A stretch of DNA of 64,000 nt from Micropterix aruncella. Lineage: Eukaryota; Arthropoda; Insecta; Lepidoptera; Micropterigidae. Shown piece by piece: positions 60,221-64,000 of this stretch. The DNA lies in contig OX155980.1 of NCBI GenBank assembly GCA_944548615.1, positions 862,282-926,281 on the forward strand, written 5' to 3'. The notes beneath the pieces were generated by a model, which saw only the letters and a program-made list of their open reading frames with translations, ran no database searches and had not been told where the DNA came from. Each line of letters opens with the position of its first letter. The stretch's first letter is position 1. The position numbers were made by a program, and so were the translations under genes.

Positions 60221-60556
60221 ATGAAGGGTGAGCGTTTACTAGTTGAAAAATGGGCCCAACTTAAACCTACTCCTCTTTCCGCAAGTGAGAGGCATTCATC
60301 ATTCTCGTTAACACCTAAAGCATTCCCGAATCCGATCAAGGGAATCCTTCGTCACGATGTAAGTGGCTTTTATAATTATTTACTTTATAATCATCTTATT
60401 GATCAATTCTATAAAGAATATATACACAAAACTATCAAATATTTCAAAATATTGAATTTTTACATATTTTATGTTTCGTTCATTGTAAATAATCCATTTA
60501 GGTTAAAGGTAATCTTTCCAACTAATAGGAAAGAGCTGACTGCTTCCTTTCATTGA
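60221..60556 (+). CDS. Variant unit with extended 111-codon frame
   Basis: In this unit only, T instead of A at 60412 turns the stop TAA (60410-60412) into TAT. The frame then continues 48 codons (YKEYIHKTIKYF... to ASFH). I recognise no domain. If the unit derives from a protein-coding element, this may be the ancestral open state and the other units share a later mutation. Whether it is translated is unknown. Confidence 0.35.
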   Translation: MKGERLLVEKWAQLKPTPLSASERHSSFSLTPKAFPNPIKGILRHDVSGFYNYLLYNHLIDQFYKEYIHKTIKYFKILNFYIFYVSFIVNNPFRLKVIFPTNRKELTASFH

Positions 60557-62317
60557 TATGAGGGCATGTCACGCTTTTAGTTTTAAGTTTTCAGCTGAAT
60601 ATTGATCGCAGCTTCTTTATATCGCACCTTTAGAAAATAAAAAAACGAAATTCGAAATTTTAAATTCTTCCATCTGTCAAGTAGCTCGTCTTGTCTTGTT
60701 ATTTCCCCTGAAATAATAGGAAATTGAGTGAGTTTACGTATAAAGAAGGATTGTAGCTTAATTTTTGAGATAATTGGATGAAGGGTGAGCGTTTACTAGT
60801 TGAAAAATGGGCCCAACTTAAACCTACTCCTCTTTCCGCAAGTGAGAGGCATTCATCATTCTCGTTAACACCTAAAGCATTCCCGAATCCGATCAAGGGA
60901 ATCCTTCGTCACGATGTAAGTGGCTTTTATAATTATTTACTTTATAATCATCTTATTGATCAATTCTAAAAAGAATATATACACAAAACTATCAAATATT
61001 TCAAAATATTGAATTTTTACATATTTTATGTTTCGTTCATTGTAAATAATCCATTTAGGTTAAAGGTAATCTTTCCAACTAATAGGAAAGAGCTGACTGC
61101 TTCCTTTCATTGATATGAGGGCATGTCACGCTTTTAGTTTTAAGTTTTCAGCTGAATATTGATCGCAGCTTCTTTATATCGCACCTTTAGAAAATAAAAA
61201 AACGAAATTCGAAATTTTAAATTCTTCCATCTGTCAAGTAGCTCGTCTTGTCTTGTTATTTCCCCTGAAATAATAGGAAATTGAGTGAGTTTACGTATAA
61301 AGAAGGATTGTAGCTTAATTTTTGAGATAATTGGATGAAGGGTGAGCGTTTACTAGTTGAAAAATGGGCCCAACTTAAACCTACTCCTCTTTCCGCAAGT
61401 GAGAGGCATTCATCATTCTCGTTAACACCTAAAGCATTCCCGAATCCGATCAAGGGAATCCTTCGTCACGATGTAAGTGGCTTTTATAATTATTTACTTT
61501 ATAATCATCTTATTGATCAATTCTAAAAAGAATATATACACAAAACTATCAAATATTTCAAAATATTGAATTTTTACATATTTTATGTTTCGTTCATTGT
61601 AAATAATCCATTTAGGTTAAAGGTAATCTTTCCAACTAATAGGAAAGAGCTGACTGCTTCCTTTCATTGATATGAGGGCATGTCACGCTTTTAGTTTTAA
61701 GTTTTCAGCTGAATATTGATCGCAGCTTCTTTATATCGCACCTTTAGAAAATAAAAAAACGAAATTCGAAATTTTAAATTCTTCCATCTGTCAAGTAGCT
61801 CGTCTTGTCTTGTTATTTCCCCTGAAATAATAGGAAATTGAGTGAGTTTACGTATAAAGAAGGATTGTAGCTTAATTTTTGAGATAATTGGATGAAGGGT
61901 GAGCGTTTACTAGTTGAAAAATGGGCCCAACTTAAACCTACTCCTCTTTCCGCAAGTGAGAGGCATTCATCATTCTCGTTAACACCTAAAGCATTCCCGA
62001 ATCCGATCAAGGGAATCCTTCGTCACGATGTAAGTGGCTTTTATAATTATTTACTTTATAATCATCTTATTGATCAATTCTAAAAAGAATATATACACAA
62101 AACTATCAAATATTTCAAAATATTGAATTTTTACATATTTTATGTTTCGTTCATTGTAAATAATCCATTTAGGTTAAAGGTAATCTTTCCAACTAATAGG
62201 AAAGAGCTGACTGCTTCCTTTCATTGATATGAGGGCATGTCACGCTTTTAGTTTTAAGTTTTCAGCTGAATATTGATCGCAGCTTCTTTATATCGCACCT
62301 TTAGAAAATAAAAAAAT

Positions 62318-62912
62318 ACGCGTGGCACTCGGGGACTGCCACGGTAAAGCTATTGCATAGCATTTTTAACAACTTATGCAATTATAATTATTTATTTATT
62401 TTATTTTTTCTGATATCAGATAACTGCGCTCTATCGGAAAAGGTTGAAATTATTCCGAATCATTTGCGGCTGCGGAAGCAAATGATTCGGAATAATTTAA
62501 ACGTCTTTCGATAGAGCGCCGCGCACGAATTTTTTATTCAATAAAGCAAAAAAACCGAATTATTCGAAAAAAAATCGTAGATAAAAAGATAGATAATTAA
62601 ATTATCTTTAAAATGGTGCAGGTTTCATAATAATACGCCAGATAGTATTTGCGTAGTAGTCGTTTTTGTGTTCGGTTAGACCTAATTTCACAAATTAATT
62701 ACACTATGTAATATAAACAAAATCTAAAATATTAAAAGCTAAGAATATTAGGAAAATGTTCTTGTTCAACATATATTTTTTTCGAATCGTAAGCAGTACT
62801 CGTTTAGACGTAATTATCAGTTTAAAATCATTAATTTTCGTTAAGAAATTTCTTCATTTGGTCGCCGCGCTGGCCTAGGCCCGCGATAAAAGCTATGCAA
62901 TAGCTTAAAAAC
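62318..62912 (-). mobile_element. Hairpin-core element, copy 4, inserted in one array unit
   Basis: Comparison with the uninterrupted units shows that exactly 595 bp was added at an A-run (aaaataaaaaaacgaaatt). The element itself is about 591 bp, from tacgcgtggcactcgg to ctatgcaatagctt (plus-strand reading), with about 4 A duplicated. The foldback arms are near 62419-62465 and 62475-62519. This copy defines the family boundaries for the other three. Confidence 0.92.
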
Positions 62913-64000
62913 GAAATTCGAAATTTTAAATTCTTCCATCTGTCAAGTAGCTCGTCTTGTCTTGTTATTTCCCCTGAAATAATAGGAAATTGAGTGAGTT
63001 TACGTATAAAGAAGGATTGTAGCTTAATTTTTGAGATAATTGGATGAAGGGTGAGCGTTTACTAGTTGAAAAATGGGCCCAACTTAAACCTACTCCTCTT
63101 TCCGCAAGTGAGAGGCATTCATCATTCTCGTTAACACCTAAAGCATTCCCGAATCCGATCAAGGGAATCCTTCGTCACGATGTAAGTGGCTTTTATAATT
63201 ATTTACTTTATAATCATCTTATTGATCAATTCTAAAAAGAATATATACACAAAACTATCAAATATTTCAAAATATTGAATTTTTACATATTTTATGTTTC
63301 GTTCATTGTAAATAATCCATTTAGGTTAAAGGTAATCTTTCCAACTAATAGGAAAGAGCTGACTGCTTCCTTTCATTGATATGAGGGCATGTCACGCTTT
63401 TAGTTTTAAGTTTTCAGCTGAATATTGATCGCAGCTTCTTTATATCGCACCTTTAGAAAATAAAAAAACGAAATTCGAAATTTTAAATTCTTCCATCTGT
63501 CAAGTAGCTCGTCTTGTCTTGTTATTTCCCCTGAAATAATAGGAAATTGAGTGAGTTTACGTATAAAGAAGGATTGTAGCTTAATTTTTGAGATAATTGG
63601 ATGAAGGGTGAGCGTTTACTAGTTGAAAAATGGGCCCAACTTAAACCTACTCCTCTTTCCGCAAGTGAGAGGCATTCATCATTCTCGTTAACACCTAAAG
63701 CATTCCCGAATCCGATCAAGGGAATCCTTCGTCACGATGTAAGTGGCTTTTATAATTATTTACTTTATAATCATCTTATTGATCAATTCTAAAAAGAATA
63801 TATACACAAAACTATCAAATATTTCAAAATATTGAATTTTTACATATTTTATGTTTCGTTCATTGTAAATAATCCATTTAGGTTAAAGGTAATCTTTCCA
63901 ACTAATAGGAAAGAGCTGACTGCTTCCTTTCATTGATATGAGGGCATGTCACGCTTTTAGTTTTAAGTTTTCAGCTGAATATTGATCGCAGCTTCTTTAT

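Larger units (their letters stand above)
59597..64000 (+). repeat. 557-bp tandem array, forward part (6.8+ units)
   Basis: Units start at 59597, 60154, 60711, 61268, 61825, 62977 and 63534 (the last is cut by the window end). Spacing is exactly 557 bp except where a 595-bp insertion sits (62318-62912). Units look almost identical. Each has a 63-codon frame that starts at an ATG 67 bp into the unit, with an in-frame stop before it, and an overlapping antisense 65-codon frame. The sense frame is read again at 58966-58779 next to the Penelope RT on the same strand, so the unit may be a Penelope 5' segment, or it may be a satellite that recruited it. Confidence 0.95.

Noticed and set aside
59597..64000. 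CRISPR-like array
   Set aside because: Units are 557 bp and contiguous without unique spacers, in a eukaryotic context.

Overview
This window is eukaryotic repeat-dense DNA, almost certainly from a moth or butterfly. It is AT-rich, it holds no host gene that I can identify, and it is packed with nested insect transposable elements. Three signals point to Lepidoptera: nonautonomous Helitrons that begin TCTATACTAATATTATAA and end in a hairpin plus CTAG; a ubiquitous moth repeat that begins 'ttttaaaccgacttcaaaa'; and Jockey and RTE LINE tails. Heterochromatin such as the W chromosome would fit the nesting, but that is an inference. A 200-base run of N (45318-45517) marks an assembly gap.

Layout. 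1-20.7 kb is a graveyard of short elements: three Helitrons, LINE 3' ends, a piggyBac-like MITE, a transposon with GGGCGC-rich inverted repeats flanked by an 8-9 bp duplication, a 'hairpin-core' element, and a GC-rich SINE-like family with 12-14 bp target duplications. 20.8-27.6 kb is one 6.86 kb CACTA/EnSpm transposon (CACTGAGAAAAAT termini, TA duplication). It carries a six-exon gene with an N-terminal SAM-like fold and, 20 nt after that gene's stop, a C2H2/TNP2-type transposase. Each gene is interrupted by one nonsense codon. The element also contains two nested MITEs and a perfect 54-bp-armed hairpin. 28-35.7 kb is a mosaic of solo LTR, MITEs, a tandem 125-bp repeat and a LINE fragment. 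36.1-41.1 kb is a Jockey-superfamily LINE (endonuclease plus reverse transcriptase) split by a reverse-oriented RTE-clade LINE with a clean 9-bp duplication. 41.1-53.3 kb holds LINE remnants (one with a restriction-like endonuclease), a second solo LTR with a 4-bp duplication, a tRNA-derived SINE and more MITEs. 53.5-56.05 kb is an apparently intact Ginger-type transposon whose DDE integrase gene has one intron; it sits inside a (TA)n microsatellite. 56.5-58.3 kb is a Penelope-like element (reverse transcriptase plus GIY-YIG endonuclease, one frameshift). From 58.8 kb to the window end runs an array of near-identical 557-bp units. The first 1.4 units point backwards and the rest forwards, which forms a palindrome with ~815-bp arms and a 6-nt centre.

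Working together: the identifiable enzymes are mobilisation enzymes (TNP2 transposase, Ginger integrase, several reverse transcriptases with APE, restriction-like or GIY-YIG endonucleases). The many short elements (Helitrons, MITEs, SINE, SINE-like family) depend on such enzymes in trans. Insertion order can be read in several places: RTE into Jockey LINE, hairpin-core element into one 557-bp unit, solo LTR into MITE, Ginger into (TA)n.
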